Source of the DNA: Microbacterium marinum
Lineage (GTDB): Bacteria; Actinomycetota; Actinomycetes; Actinomycetales; Microbacteriaceae
DNA length: 64,000 bases
Assembly: GCF_014204835.1 (NCBI RefSeq)
Contig: NZ_JACHMD010000001.1
Location: 1,984,001-2,048,000, forward strand
Reading direction: 5' to 3'
Below, piece after piece: positions 8,552 to 17,076 of the stretch (the first letter of the stretch is position 1; the number at the start of each line of letters is the position of its first letter). Both the position numbers and the translations under genes were made by a program. The notes under the pieces were generated by a model. That model ran no database searches and was not told the origin of the DNA. It saw nothing but the letters and a program-made list of their open reading frames with translations.

Positions 8552-9220
8552 GTGAGCACCGCCGACCGGCGCCGGATACGCCGGCGCATCCTCTCGTGGG
8601 TCCCCATCACCGTGGTGGCGGTCATCTGCGCGGGATTCGTCGTTGCGGCGAACGTCATGCAGGACTCCTGGTGGAGTGCGCCCGAACCCACCGCGGCCGC
8701 CGATCAGCACTCCGCGAAGGGCATGTCTGTCTTCACCGGAACGGGCATCGACTACCTCACTCGCGACGGGTACATGAAGGTGGAACTCCGCGATGCGTCG
8801 GAGTCGGCGCGGTCGCTGGGCCTGGACTCCGACGGATCGCGCACCTTCGAGCCGATCGTGCCGATCAACGCGATCATGCTCGGCGCGGACGGCGTGATCG
8901 ACCTCGACCTCGTCCGCTCGGTGACCGTCGTCAGCGAAGACGATCGGGTCGCGGCGGTAGAGCTGCTGACCGACAACGACGGCGCCTGGACCGCCGCGTA
9001 CGCCGAGGTCGCCGACGTGACGTCGGAGTGGGGCTTCACACCAGACGACCTCGATGCGCTGCGCGACGACCTCACGGCGCGATCGCGGTCAGCCGACGGG
9101 ATGCCGTACCGCGCAGCACTCGCGGAGCGTGAGTACCACGGCGCACGGGTCAGTGCCGAGATCGCGGTCGACCCTGCGGTATCCCAGGTGACTGCTCGCT
9201 TCGTCGTCAAACCGCTCTGA
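8552..9220 (+). CDS. Unknown membrane-anchored protein
   Basis: 222 aa if the GTG at 8552 is used; another GTG 6 codons upstream (8534) is equally in frame. I do not recognise the family. A basic N-terminus (RRRIRRRI) precedes one membrane helix (about residues 14-35), so the remaining about 185 residues should lie outside the membrane. That part is rich in Asp, Val and Ala and looks like a folded beta-rich domain (for example FEPIVPINAIMLGADGVIDL). There is no lipobox cysteine, catalytic motif or repeat. It is divergent from the AEC transporter and ends in front of a strong hairpin, so it appears to stand alone. Confidence 0.7.
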   Translation: MSTADRRRIRRRILSWVPITVVAVICAGFVVAANVMQDSWWSAPEPTAAADQHSAKGMSVFTGTGIDYLTRDGYMKVELRDASESARSLGLDSDGSRTFEPIVPINAIMLGADGVIDLDLVRSVTVVSEDDRVAAVELLTDNDGAWTAAYAEVADVTSEWGFTPDDLDALRDDLTARSRSADGMPYRAALAEREYHGARVSAEIAVDPAVSQVTARFVVKPL

Positions 9221-9316
9221 GAGACGACGAACGCTTTCGCGCCGGTCTTTCCGGGCCTCCGATAATGCACATTATGTCAACTCGGACGACGGGCAACCGT
9301 GGAGCGACTCCCCGTC

Positions 9317-9353
9317 GGTGCGGTGCTCGCAGAAGCTCCGCGAGCACCGCACC
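9317..9353. terminator. Strong bidirectional hairpin terminator
   Basis: A perfect 14-bp stem (GGTGCGGTGCTCGC and its complement) with a 9-base loop lies between the converging unknown membrane protein and the MHS transporter, 5 bases after the latter's stop codon. It would end the paaABCDE-paaG-transporter unit. The rest of the 138-base gap (9221-9358) shows nothing else. Confidence 0.8.
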
Positions 9354-9358
9354 TCCCC

Positions 9359-10681
9359 TCATGCGTGCAGGTCGACGCCCTTGGGTTCCTTGATGAGGCT
9401 GACGCCGATCAGCGAGATCACCGACACGATCGCGATGTAGACACCGATCGTCCACGACGCCTTCGTCGCGTTCAACAGCGCCTCCGCGATCATCGGCGCG
9501 AACGCGCCGCCCAGAATCGCCCCCAGCGCGTAGCCGATGGAGACGCCCGAGTATCGGACGTTCGCCGGGAACATCTCGGCGTACAACGCCGCCTGCGGGC
9601 CGTACGACAGCCCGAGCCCGAAGGTCATCACGAACAGGGCGACGAAGTACCAGGCGATCTCCCCCGTGTCGATCAGGAACCACATCGGCACGGCCCAGAC
9701 GGCGAGCACCAGGTAGCCGATCTGGAAGGTGCGCACTCGACCCAGCCGATCGGAGATCCGACCGCCCCACAGTGTGAAGCCCAGCCATCCGAACGATGCG
9801 AGCGCGGTCGCCAGGAGAACCGTGGGTCGATCCATGCCGAGTGAGGCCACCGCGTACGTGGAGAAGAACGCGATCAGCAGGTATCCGGCGGCGTTGTTGC
9901 CGATGAAGACCACCGCCGTCAGGACGACCTGACGCCAGTTTCCCCGGAAGAGCTGACCGAGCGGTGCAGCGGATTCCTTGCGTCGACGCAGGAGATCCTC
10001 GAAGACCGGGCTCTCCTCCACCGCGCGGCGGATCACGTATCCCACCACGATGAGCACGATCGACAGCAGGAACGGCACGCGCCAGCCCCACTCCAGGAAC
10101 GCCTCCGGCGTCATGGACGACGTCAGGATCCACAGGGTGGCGGTGGCCAGGATCATGCCGACCGGTACGCCGATCTGCGGGAAGGCGCCGAAGAATCCGC
10201 GTCGTCCCGCCGGCGCGTGTTCGACCGAGAGGAGCGCAGCGCCACCCCACTCCCCTCCCGCGGAGAAGCCCTGCAGAATGCGGAGGGTGATGAGCAGGAT
10301 CGGAGCGGCGACGCCGATCGCCTCATAAGTCGGAAGGACGCCGATCAGCGACGTGGAGACGCCCATCATGACGAGGGTGAACACCAGCAGCTTCTTCCGG
10401 CCGATCCGGTCCCCCAGCCACCCCGCGACGACCGCGCCGAGCGGACGGAACAGGAAGGAGATGCCGATGGTCGCGAACGAGAGCACCTGCGCCGCTCCCC
10501 TGTTCGCCTCCGCCAGGGGCGCGAGGAACAGGGGCGCCAGCACGAGGCCGGCCGCCTGTGCGTAGATGAAGAAGTCGTACCACTCGATCGAGGTGCCGAC
10601 GAGGGTGCCCGCGAGGACCCTCCGCTCCTCTCTGGTCGTGGCCGAACGGACGCGGGGTCGAGCGGATGCAACTGTTGCCAT
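9359..10681 (-). CDS. MFS transporter, metabolite:H+ symporter (MHS) type; possible phenylacetate permease
   Basis: 440 aa from the ATG at 10681, which has GGAG 5 bases upstream. About twelve membrane helices are visible. MHS marks include GTSIEWYDFFIYAQAAG at the N-terminus, the loop motif GWLGDRIGRKK after helix 2, and RILQGFSAGGEWGGA (about residues 125-139). The family takes up aromatic or organic acids (shikimate, alpha-ketoglutarate, proline/betaine). It follows paaG by 63 bases on the same strand and precedes the terminator, so it is probably co-transcribed with the epoxidase genes, and phenylacetate uptake is the natural guess. That role is an inference; a weak 6-bp hairpin in the gap could reduce its expression. 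Confidence 0.88.
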   Translation of the reverse strand: MATVASARPRVRSATTREERRVLAGTLVGTSIEWYDFFIYAQAAGLVLAPLFLAPLAEANRGAAQVLSFATIGISFLFRPLGAVVAGWLGDRIGRKKLLVFTLVMMGVSTSLIGVLPTYEAIGVAAPILLITLRILQGFSAGGEWGGAALLSVEHAPAGRRGFFGAFPQIGVPVGMILATATLWILTSSMTPEAFLEWGWRVPFLLSIVLIVVGYVIRRAVEESPVFEDLLRRRKESAAPLGQLFRGNWRQVVLTAVVFIGNNAAGYLLIAFFSTYAVASLGMDRPTVLLATALASFGWLGFTLWGGRISDRLGRVRTFQIGYLVLAVWAVPMWFLIDTGEIAWYFVALFVMTFGLGLSYGPQAALYAEMFPANVRYSGVSIGYALGAILGGAFAPMIAEALLNATKASWTIGVYIAIVSVISLIGVSLIKEPKGVDLHA

Positions 10682-10744
10682 GGGAACTCCATCGTTCATG
10701 GTGCGAGGTGCGGGACGAGCCCTCCCGCGGGGACAGGGAACGGG

Positions 10745-11515
10745 TCAGCGACCCTGGAATCCGGGGCGACGCTTCTCCTGGAACGCGGCGAAGCCCTCGC
10801 GATAGTCAGCGGTGTCGCACAGCGCCGCCTGCGCGCGCGTCTCCGCCGCGAGGGCGTCCCACAGGCCCACCCGCTCGTCGCGCAGCTGCGCGATGAGTCG
10901 CTTGCTGGCGAGGAACGCCTGCGTCGCTCCCGCAGACGCGGCGACCGCGGCATCCTGCACGGCGAAAGAGAGATCCGCAGCCGGATACGACCGGGAGAAC
11001 AGGCCCGCGAGGACCGCCTCCGCGCCGGACATGAGCCGGCCGGTGTAGATCAGGTCGAGGGCCCGATGCGCCCCCAGCCGCTCGAAGAAGAGCGCGTGCC
11101 CGCCCGAGTCGAGCGTCGCCCCGAGTGCGGCGAACGGCGAGCCGATCTTCGCATCGTCCGCGACGTAGACGACGTCCGTCGCGATGAGGAGCCCGAGACC
11201 GACGCCGAGCGCCGCCCCCTGGACGGCCGCGAAGGTCGGAGCCGGGAACTGCGCCATGGTGCGGAGCAGGGGCGAGACGAGACCGTCGAGGAACCCGAGG
11301 ACGTCGTCGTCACGCGGATCCACGTCGCTGATGTCGCGACCGGCGCAGAACGCCCGCCCCTCCCCTGTCAGCGTGAGCGCGCGCACTCCCGCCCGCTCCG
11401 CCTCGAGATAGGCGTCGTGCAGATCCCGCACCGCCTGCTCGTCGAGCGCGTTCAGCTTCGCGGGGTTGTCGAGGCGGACGTGTGCGACATCGCCCCGCAC
11501 CTGGAGATCGATCAT
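10745..11515 (-). CDS. paaG: Enoyl-CoA hydratase/isomerase, PaaG type (1,2-epoxyphenylacetyl-CoA isomerase)
   Basis: 256 aa from the ATG at 11515, which has GAGG upstream and starts 7 bases after the paaE stop. It is a crotonase fold. The segment GEGRAFCAGRDISD matches the FCAGxD loop of PaaG, and LDSGG retains the catalytic aspartate used by PaaG where ordinary hydratases have glutamates. The C-terminus DYREGFAAFQEKRRPGFQG is also PaaG-like. PaaG turns the ring epoxide into the oxepin form. It sits directly behind paaABCDE, the enzyme that makes its substrate. The assignment against PaaF rests on these loops and could be swapped. Confidence 0.82.
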   Translation of the reverse strand: MIDLQVRGDVAHVRLDNPAKLNALDEQAVRDLHDAYLEAERAGVRALTLTGEGRAFCAGRDISDVDPRDDDVLGFLDGLVSPLLRTMAQFPAPTFAAVQGAALGVGLGLLIATDVVYVADDAKIGSPFAALGATLDSGGHALFFERLGAHRALDLIYTGRLMSGAEAVLAGLFSRSYPAADLSFAVQDAAVAASAGATQAFLASKRLIAQLRDERVGLWDALAAETRAQAALCDTADYREGFAAFQEKRRPGFQGR

Positions 11516-11522
11516 CGGGGCC

Positions 11523-12686
11523 TCAGCTGTCGTAGTCGACCGTGACACGGTCGGTGGTCGGATGCGACTGGCACGTCAGCACGTACCCCCGCTCGAGCTC
11601 GTCGGGCTCCAGCGCATAGTTGTCGGTCATGTTCACCGACCCGGTGATCACCCGGGCGCGACAGGTGCCGCACACTCCCCCGGCGCAGGCGAAGGGCACG
11701 TCGGGACGGACCCGGAGCGCGGCATCCAGAATCGACTCGTTGGCGTCGACGGGGCTCTCCACCGTCGCGGATTGCCCGTCGAGGGTGAATTCGATCGTGA
11801 CGGTGGGGGCGTCGTCGCGCACGACGACAGGCCGCCTCGGTCCGCGCTTCTCCTCCCCGGTCGAGAAGAGCTCGAACCGCACCCGATCGGAGCTCACTCC
11901 GCGCGCGCCGAGACCGTCCCGGCAGAGACTCACGAGCTCGAGCGGACCGCAGAGGAACCACTCGTCGACGGTCTCGGGTCGCACGAGCCCGTCGAGGATC
12001 CGTCCGAGCCGCTCCTCGTCGATGCGCCCCGACAGCACCGGGGCCGCGCGCTGCTCCCGCGACAGCACGTGATGCAGTGCGAGCCGTGACGGATACCGGT
12101 CCTTCAGGTCGGCGAGCTCTTCCACGAACATGACGTCCTTCGTGGACCGATTCGTGTAGACGAGCGTGAACCGCGACGTCGACGACCGCGCGAGCACGGT
12201 CGTCGCGAGCGCCATCATCGGGGTGATCCCCGAGCCGGCGGCGATGCCCGCGACGTGGACGCCCTCGAGGTCGTCGAGAGTGGACGTGAATCCGCCCTGC
12301 GGGCTCATGACGTCGAGGACGTCACCCGGACGCAGACCGTCCTGCGCCCACGTCGAGAAGCGACCGCCGTGGTCCCGCTTGATCGCGACGCTGATCGACT
12401 CCCGGTTCGGCGGTCGGCACAGCGAATAGGAGCGCCGGACCTCCTCACCCTCGAGCGTCGTGCGCAGCGCCACATACTGACCGGGAAGGAAGCGGTAAAC
12501 CGCGGCGAGCTCCTCGGGGATCGCGAACGACACCTCCACGGCATCCGCTGTCAGCGGGCGGACCGCGCTCACGGTCAGCGCGTGGAAGCGGGCTCGCGTG
12601 CGACGGGATCCCTCACCTCCGACCGCATTCGCCACGAGCACATCCGCCATAGCCGCAGAGTCCGTCATCGCCTGAGCCTCCGCCAT
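11523..12686 (-). CDS. paaE: Phenylacetyl-CoA 1,2-epoxidase reductase subunit PaaE
   Basis: 387 aa from the ATG at 12686, one base after the paaD stop; methionines 7 and 13 are alternative starts. It is the electron donor of the epoxidase, passing electrons from NADPH to PaaA. Domain order: an FAD-binding barrel with RRSYSLC, a nucleotide-binding domain with AGSGITPMM, and a C-terminal plant-type 2Fe-2S ferredoxin with Cys334, Cys339, Cys342 and Cys372 (CAGGVCGTC and LTC). Length and order match known PaaE. It stands fifth in the tight paaABCDE series. Confidence 0.93.
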   Translation of the reverse strand: MAEAQAMTDSAAMADVLVANAVGGEGSRRTRARFHALTVSAVRPLTADAVEVSFAIPEELAAVYRFLPGQYVALRTTLEGEEVRRSYSLCRPPNRESISVAIKRDHGGRFSTWAQDGLRPGDVLDVMSPQGGFTSTLDDLEGVHVAGIAAGSGITPMMALATTVLARSSTSRFTLVYTNRSTKDVMFVEELADLKDRYPSRLALHHVLSREQRAAPVLSGRIDEERLGRILDGLVRPETVDEWFLCGPLELVSLCRDGLGARGVSSDRVRFELFSTGEEKRGPRRPVVVRDDAPTVTIEFTLDGQSATVESPVDANESILDAALRVRPDVPFACAGGVCGTCRARVITGSVNMTDNYALEPDELERGYVLTCQSHPTTDRVTVDYDS

Positions 12687-12687
12687 G

Positions 12688-13176
12688 TCAATGCACCTTG
12701 AAGTGGTCGAAGGGCTCGAGGCATCCGAGGCATTCGAACAGCGCCTTGCACGAGGTGGAGCCGAAACGGGACACCTCACGTGTGCGCAGCGACCCGCAGC
12801 GCGGGCACCGCACCGCGAGGGCCACCCGGATCGGTCCTGCGGGGACGGCCCCCCGCCCCGTCGGGGGCGCGATGCCGAAGGCCTCGAGCTTGCGCTTGCC
12901 CTCGGGGGTCATCCAGTCCGTCGTCCAGGCGGGAGCCAGCACCGTCACCACGTCGACGCGGTCGTAGCCGGCCGCCGAATACGCCAGCTCCAGGTCCTGG
13001 GTGATCGTGTCCATCGCCGGGCACCCCGAGTACGTCGGAGTGATCGTCACGGTGACCCGACCGGCGTCCTCCCGCACGTCGCGGAGGATGCCGAGATCCT
13101 CGATCGTGAGAACCGGCACCTCGGGATCGTGGACTGACGCAGCCACGCGCCATGCATCGGCAGCCGTGGTCACCAT
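12688..13176 (-). CDS. paaD: Phenylacetyl-CoA epoxidase assembly subunit PaaD
   Basis: 162 aa. The first about 100 residues are a MIP18/DUF59-type domain with HDPEVPVLTIEDLGILRDV and TPTYSGCPAMDTI, as in iron-sulfur or metal-site assembly proteins. The C-terminus has four cysteines as two pairs in a zinc-ribbon-like arrangement (CPRCG and CLGC), with further cysteines between. PaaD is needed for epoxidase activity, probably in maturing the iron centres, but is not part of the catalytic core. It overlaps the paaC end by 7 bases. Confidence 0.92.
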   Translation of the reverse strand: MVTTAADAWRVAASVHDPEVPVLTIEDLGILRDVREDAGRVTVTITPTYSGCPAMDTITQDLELAYSAAGYDRVDVVTVLAPAWTTDWMTPEGKRKLEAFGIAPPTGRGAVPAGPIRVALAVRCPRCGSLRTREVSRFGSTSCKALFECLGCLEPFDHFKVH

Positions 13177-13994
13177 GTCGCCCCCGGGTGCTGGCGTGCG
13201 AGCACCTGCATCTCCGCGAGGAGGTAGCCGAGCGTCGGGAAGTGACCGCCCGAGCGGCCCGCGCCCATCGCTGCGGGGACGTCGGGGACCGTCAGCGTGG
13301 CCTCGCGGAGCACCTCGGCGATCACGTCGTCGAAGCGGGAGCGCAGCTGAGACGACCTGACCGCAGCGTCGCCGAGCCGGTCCATCAGCTCGTCATCCAC
13401 GAACAGCTCCCCCACGTAGGGCCACACATCGCGCAGCGCCACCGTCATGCGTCGCTGGGACTCCTCGGTGCCGTCCCCCAGTCGGAGCGTCCACTGCACG
13501 GCGTGGTCGCGGTGGTAGTCGACTTCCTTGACCGCCTTGGCCGCGATGGCGGCCAGTGTCGGGTCGCTCGAAGAGGCGAGTGCGCTGTAGAGCTCGAACA
13601 TGTAGACCGAGGCGACGAGCTGGCGCGCGATCGTGTGCGCGAAGTCGCCGTTCGGCTGCTCGAAGAGCCACGCGGAGCGGTACTCCGACTCGTCTCGGAA
13701 GTAAGCGAGATCATCCTCGCTTCGGCCGTCCCAGGTGCCCGCGAATCGCAGCAGGGACCGTGCGTGTCCGAGCAGGTCGAGGGCGATGTTGGCCAGGGCC
13801 ACGTCCTCCTCGAGCTCGGGCGCTCGGGCGATCCACCCGGCGAGCTGCTGCGACAGCACGAGGGCGTCGTCTCCCAGGCGGAGCGCGTACTCCGCCAGAT
13901 CGGCGGATGCCGCGTGCCCCTCGGCGCCACTCAGTTCGGCCGCCAGCTCGAGCGCGTCGACCGTGACGTCGCCGTGCAGGTCATCCGTTGTCAT
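13170..13994 (-). CDS. paaC: Phenylacetyl-CoA epoxidase structural subunit PaaC
   Basis: 274 aa from the ATG at 13994; a GTG one codon earlier would give a GTGA overlap with paaB and is just as likely. It is a ferritin-like helical protein with LANIALDLLGHARSLL and AVKEVDYHRDHAVQW, helices like those of PaaA that carry the diiron site; in PaaC the site is known to be non-catalytic. It forms the heterodimer scaffold with PaaA. It is somewhat longer than the E. coli subunit because of about 25 extra N-terminal residues. Confidence 0.92.
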   Translation of the reverse strand: MTTDDLHGDVTVDALELAAELSGAEGHAASADLAEYALRLGDDALVLSQQLAGWIARAPELEEDVALANIALDLLGHARSLLRFAGTWDGRSEDDLAYFRDESEYRSAWLFEQPNGDFAHTIARQLVASVYMFELYSALASSSDPTLAAIAAKAVKEVDYHRDHAVQWTLRLGDGTEESQRRMTVALRDVWPYVGELFVDDELMDRLGDAAVRSSQLRSRFDDVIAEVLREATLTVPDVPAAMGAGRSGGHFPTLGYLLAEMQVLARQHPGATW

Positions 13995-14299
13995 CACAGG
14001 TGCGGCACCCCCTCGGAGGCCGTGTAGTAGACGGCGTGCCGGTAGTTCTTGCCTGCGGGGCTCTCGAAGAAGGCGCCCTTCGCGTCGGGGTCGCTCGTCG
14101 TGACCGCGTCGGAGGGCACCACCCAGATCGACACCCCTTCGTTCCGGCGGGTGTAGAGGTCGCGCGCGTTGCGGAGTGCGAGAGCGGCATCGGGTGCGTG
14201 GAGCGATCCGACGTGGACGTGGCTGAGACCCCGGCCGGCGCGGACGAACACCTCCCACAGCGCCCAGGTCTCCCCGGTCTGCGATCCTGGCGTCGCCAT
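13994..14299 (-). CDS. paaB: Phenylacetyl-CoA epoxidase subunit PaaB
   Basis: 101 aa, the usual size. PaaB is a small bridging subunit that holds the PaaAC heterodimers together. WALWEVFVRAGRGLSHVHVGS at the N-terminus and DPDAKGAFFESPAGKNYRH in the C-terminal half are characteristic of the family. The start and stop codons overlap those of paaA and paaC by single bases (TGATG), so translation is coupled. Confidence 0.94.
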   Translation of the reverse strand: MATPGSQTGETWALWEVFVRAGRGLSHVHVGSLHAPDAALALRNARDLYTRRNEGVSIWVVPSDAVTTSDPDAKGAFFESPAGKNYRHAVYYTASEGVPHL

Positions 14300-15273
14300 C
14301 AGGCCACCTCCGCCGTCCGCGCCGCATGCTTGCGGGTGTATTCCGCCGCGGCATCCCGGACCCAGGCGCCGTCCTCATGTGCCGCCCGCCGGTTCTGCAG
14401 TCGGACGGCATTCATCGGCCCGCGGCCGGCGAGGATCTCATGGAACTCTGTCCAGTCGATCTCGCTCGTGTTCCAGCGACCGGCATCCGCGTCGTAGTGG
14501 AGCTCCGGATCGGGGAGGGTGACGCCGAGGATCTCAGCCTGCGGCACCACCATTCCGATGAAGCGCTGACGCAGGTCGTCGTTGGAGAAGCGCTTGATCT
14601 TCCATGCCATCGACTGCGCGGAGTTCGGCGACTGGTCGTCGGGCGGGCCGAACATCATGAGACTCGGCCAGTACCAGCGATCGACCGCATCCTGAGCCAT
14701 CTCGCGCTGCGCATCCGTCCCCCGCATGATGGTCAAGAGGATCTCGAATCCCTGCCGCTGGTGGAACGACTCCTCCTTGCAGATCCGAACCATCGCCCTG
14801 CCATACGGGCCGTACGACGCGCGGCACAGCGGCACCTGATTCGCGATCGCCGCTCCGTCCACGAGCCAGCCGATGGCGCCCATGTCCACCCACGTCGGCG
14901 TCGGATAGTTGAAGATCGACGAGTACTTCGCCGTGCCGTCGATGAGCTGCTGGGTCATCTCATCCCGGGTGATTCCGAGCGTCTGCGCGGCGGAGTAGAG
15001 GTAGAGGCCGTGCCCGGCTTCGTCTTGCACCTTCGCCATCAGGATGGCCTTGCGCTTGAGACTGGGCGCGCGGGTGATCCAGTTGCCCTCCGGCTGCATG
15101 CCGATGATCTCGGAGTGCCCGTGCTGCGAGATCTGACGGATCAGGGTCCTCCGGTAGGCGGCCGGCATCCAGTCGCGCGGTTCGATCCGCTGCTCTGCGG
15201 CGATGAGCTCGTCGAAGTGCGACTGCTCGTCGGCTTCGTCGGTCACGAGGCTGAGGTCGGGCGAAGGAGTCAT
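14299..15273 (-). CDS. paaA: Phenylacetyl-CoA 1,2-epoxidase catalytic subunit PaaA
   Basis: 324 aa. PaaA carries the diiron site that inserts oxygen into the ring of phenylacetyl-CoA. Candidate iron ligands are visible in two ExxH pairs: Glu85-x-x-His88 in QDEAGHG and Glu168-x-x-His171 in [11 protein letters not shown], with Glu55 in HSEIIG nearby. It is the first gene of the paaABCDE-paaG-transporter unit. AAAGGA lies just before the ATG. Its promoter, between it and paaK, has a TAGACT -10 box directly joined to a palindromic operator, so repression by the TetR regulator is likely. Confidence 0.95.
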   Translation of the reverse strand: MTPSPDLSLVTDEADEQSHFDELIAAEQRIEPRDWMPAAYRRTLIRQISQHGHSEIIGMQPEGNWITRAPSLKRKAILMAKVQDEAGHGLYLYSAAQTLGITRDEMTQQLIDGTAKYSSIFNYPTPTWVDMGAIGWLVDGAAIANQVPLCRASYGPYGRAMVRICKEESFHQRQGFEILLTIMRGTDAQREMAQDAVDRWYWPSLMMFGPPDDQSPNSAQSMAWKIKRFSNDDLRQRFIGMVVPQAEILGVTLPDPELHYDADAGRWNTSEIDWTEFHEILAGRGPMNAVRLQNRRAAHEDGAWVRDAAAEYTRKHAARTAEVA

Positions 15274-15286
15274 CGTCGATCCTTTC

Positions 15287-15310
15287 CAGAACGATCGTTC
15301 AGTAAGTCTA
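15287..15310 (-). promoter_or_regulatory. paaA promoter (-10 TAGACT) with PaaR-type operator
   Basis: The minus strand reads TAGACT (15310-15305) running straight into TTACTGAACGATCGTTCTG. GAACGATCGTTC (15289-15300) is a perfect 12-bp palindrome, and AACG-NN-CGTT agrees with the PaaR site I recall from Thermus. It would cover the transcription start. The same 20-base block recurs at 21996-22015 with 17 of 20 bases identical. The 64-base gap between paaK and paaA holds only this promoter. Confidence 0.75.
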
Positions 15311-15337
15311 GCCGCGGGCGCTCACCACGGCAATGGG

Positions 15338-16657
15338 TCAGCGATTGTCGTAGACGCGCTTGTACTTGCCCTCGCTGCGCGGCAGTACGCCGGGTTCCTC
15401 CAGCACGACGTCGACGGTCGTTCCGATGTGCACCTTGATCCGCTGCTGCAGCACTTTCGCGGCGGCCTCGCACACTTCTCTGTCGAGTGCGGGATGCCGC
15501 TCGATCCGCACCGTCATCGTGTCCATCCGGTCCTGCTTGGTCAGCTCGAGGATGAAGTGGGGAGTCAGCGTCTCGATTCCCATCACCAACTCCTCGATCT
15601 GCGTCGGGAAGAGGTTCACGCCGCGGAGGATGATCATGTCGTCGTTGCGCCCGGTGATCTTCTCGATCCGCCGCATGGCGGGGTATGCCGTACCCGGGAG
15701 CAGCCTGGTGAGGTCGCGCGTCCGGTAACGGATGACGGGGAACGCCTCCTTTGTGAGCGAGGTGAAGACGAGTTCCCCGAGCTCGCCGTCGGCGACCCGC
15801 TCCCCCGTCTCCCCGTCGATCGTCTCGGGGAGGAAATGGTCCTCCCAGATGTGCGGTCCGTCCTTCGTGAGCACGCTCTCGCTCGCGACTCCCGGCCCCA
15901 TCACCTCGCTGAGCCCGTAGATGTCGACCGCGTCGATCGCCAGGCGCCGCTCGATCTCGGCTCTCATCTCATTCGTCCACGGCTCTGCGCCGAGGACCGC
16001 CACGCGCAGCGACGTCGACCGGGGATCGATACCGGCGGCCTCCATCGCATCGGCGATCGTCAGGAGGTAGCTCGGCGTGCACAGGATGGCGGCGGGTTCG
16101 AAGTCGCGGATCAGCTGGACCTGCCGGGCGGTCTGTCCGCCGGACATCGGGATCACGGTGGCACCGAGCGCCTCGATGCCGGCGTGCGCTCCGAGTCCGC
16201 CCGTGAACAGCCCGTACCCGTAGGCGTTGTGCACGCGCATCCCGGAGGTGATGCCCGCCGCCCGGAGGGAGCGAGCGACGAGTGTGGCCCATCGCTCGAG
16301 ATCGCCTTCGGTGTAGCCGACGACCGTGGGACGACCCGTCGTCCCCGACGAGGCGTGGATGCGCCGAACCTGCTCGGGAGCGACCGCGAACATCCCGAAC
16401 GGGTACGTCTCGCGCAGATCCTCCTTGGTCGTGAACGGCAGCCGGCGCACGTCGTCGAGGCTGCGGATATCGGCGGGGGTGACGCCGACCTCCGCGAACT
16501 TCCTGCGGTACAGCGGCACGTTCTCCCATGCATGACGGACGGTCCACTGGAGGCGTTCGAGCTGCAGAGCCTGCAGCTGCGCCGAGGATATCTCGTCGGG
16601 CGGGGTCGACGGGCCCGCGGTGTGGGCGGCGGGTGCGGCGGTGGTCGTCTTCGACAT
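15338..16657 (-). CDS. paaK: Phenylacetate-CoA ligase
   Basis: 439 aa from the ATG at 16657, which has AGGAG 8 bases upstream. It activates phenylacetate to phenylacetyl-CoA with ATP, the entry step of the pathway. Visible marks are the nucleotide loop SSGTTGRPTVVGYT (about residues 96-109), NAYGYGLFTGGLG, the YGLSEVMGPGV motif and the C-terminal hinge GRNDDMIILRGVNLFP. The C-terminal lid ends with SEGKYKRV. It is the last gene of the paaJ-F-H-Z-I-K unit, 17 bases after paaI. The short Ala/Thr-rich N-terminus is unremarkable. Confidence 0.95.
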   Translation of the reverse strand: MSKTTTAAPAAHTAGPSTPPDEISSAQLQALQLERLQWTVRHAWENVPLYRRKFAEVGVTPADIRSLDDVRRLPFTTKEDLRETYPFGMFAVAPEQVRRIHASSGTTGRPTVVGYTEGDLERWATLVARSLRAAGITSGMRVHNAYGYGLFTGGLGAHAGIEALGATVIPMSGGQTARQVQLIRDFEPAAILCTPSYLLTIADAMEAAGIDPRSTSLRVAVLGAEPWTNEMRAEIERRLAIDAVDIYGLSEVMGPGVASESVLTKDGPHIWEDHFLPETIDGETGERVADGELGELVFTSLTKEAFPVIRYRTRDLTRLLPGTAYPAMRRIEKITGRNDDMIILRGVNLFPTQIEELVMGIETLTPHFILELTKQDRMDTMTVRIERHPALDREVCEAAAKVLQQRIKVHIGTTVDVVLEEPGVLPRSEGKYKRVYDNR

Positions 16658-16674
16658 CGCTTCTCCTTGAGTGG

Positions 16675-17076
16675 TCAGTGCGGGCGGCGGGTGGTGAGGG
16701 AACGGCCACGGAACTCGGCGACGGTGTCGCCGGTCTCGTCGGTCACGGTGACGTCGTAGACGCCGGCGCGCCCCGCGCGGGAACGCCGAGTCGCATGCGC
16801 CGTGAGGATCGCACCGACGCGCGTGGACTTCACGAACACGATGTCGGCGCCGGCGGCGACGGTGACCTCGTCGTCTTCGTTGCAGGCCAGCGCGAACGCC
16901 GTGTCGGCCAGCGTGAAGACAACGCCCCCGTGCGTGATCCGGAAGCCGTTGGTCATGTCCTCCCGGACGGTCATCGAGACCACGGATTCGCCGGGATCGT
17001 CGCGCTCGATAATCATGCCGAATGCGGCCGAGGCGAGGTCGTGCTGCATCATCTCCCGCAGTTCCACCCCGCTCAC
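16675..17076 (-). CDS. paaI: Hydroxyphenylacetyl-CoA thioesterase PaaI
   Basis: 133 aa hotdog-fold enzyme. PaaI releases CoA from ring-hydroxylated dead-end thioesters and protects the CoA pool. The catalytic region HGGVVFTLADTAFALACN (about residues 49-66) contains the HGG motif and the acidic residue on the following helix. The start overlaps the paaZ end by 4 bases (ATGA). A divergent hotdog protein at 22062 and another at 32620 are related but distinct. Confidence 0.92.
   Translation of the reverse strand: MSGVELREMMQHDLASAAFGMIIERDDPGESVVSMTVREDMTNGFRITHGGVVFTLADTAFALACNEDDEVTVAAGADIVFVKSTRVGAILTAHATRRSRAGRAGVYDVTVTDETGDTVAEFRGRSLTTRRPH

Noticed and set aside
10682..10744. Short GCGGGA/TCCCGC hairpin as a terminator between paaG and the transporter
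   Set aside because: Only 6 bp with no T-tract, overlapping the leader of the next gene; much weaker than the other hairpins here.
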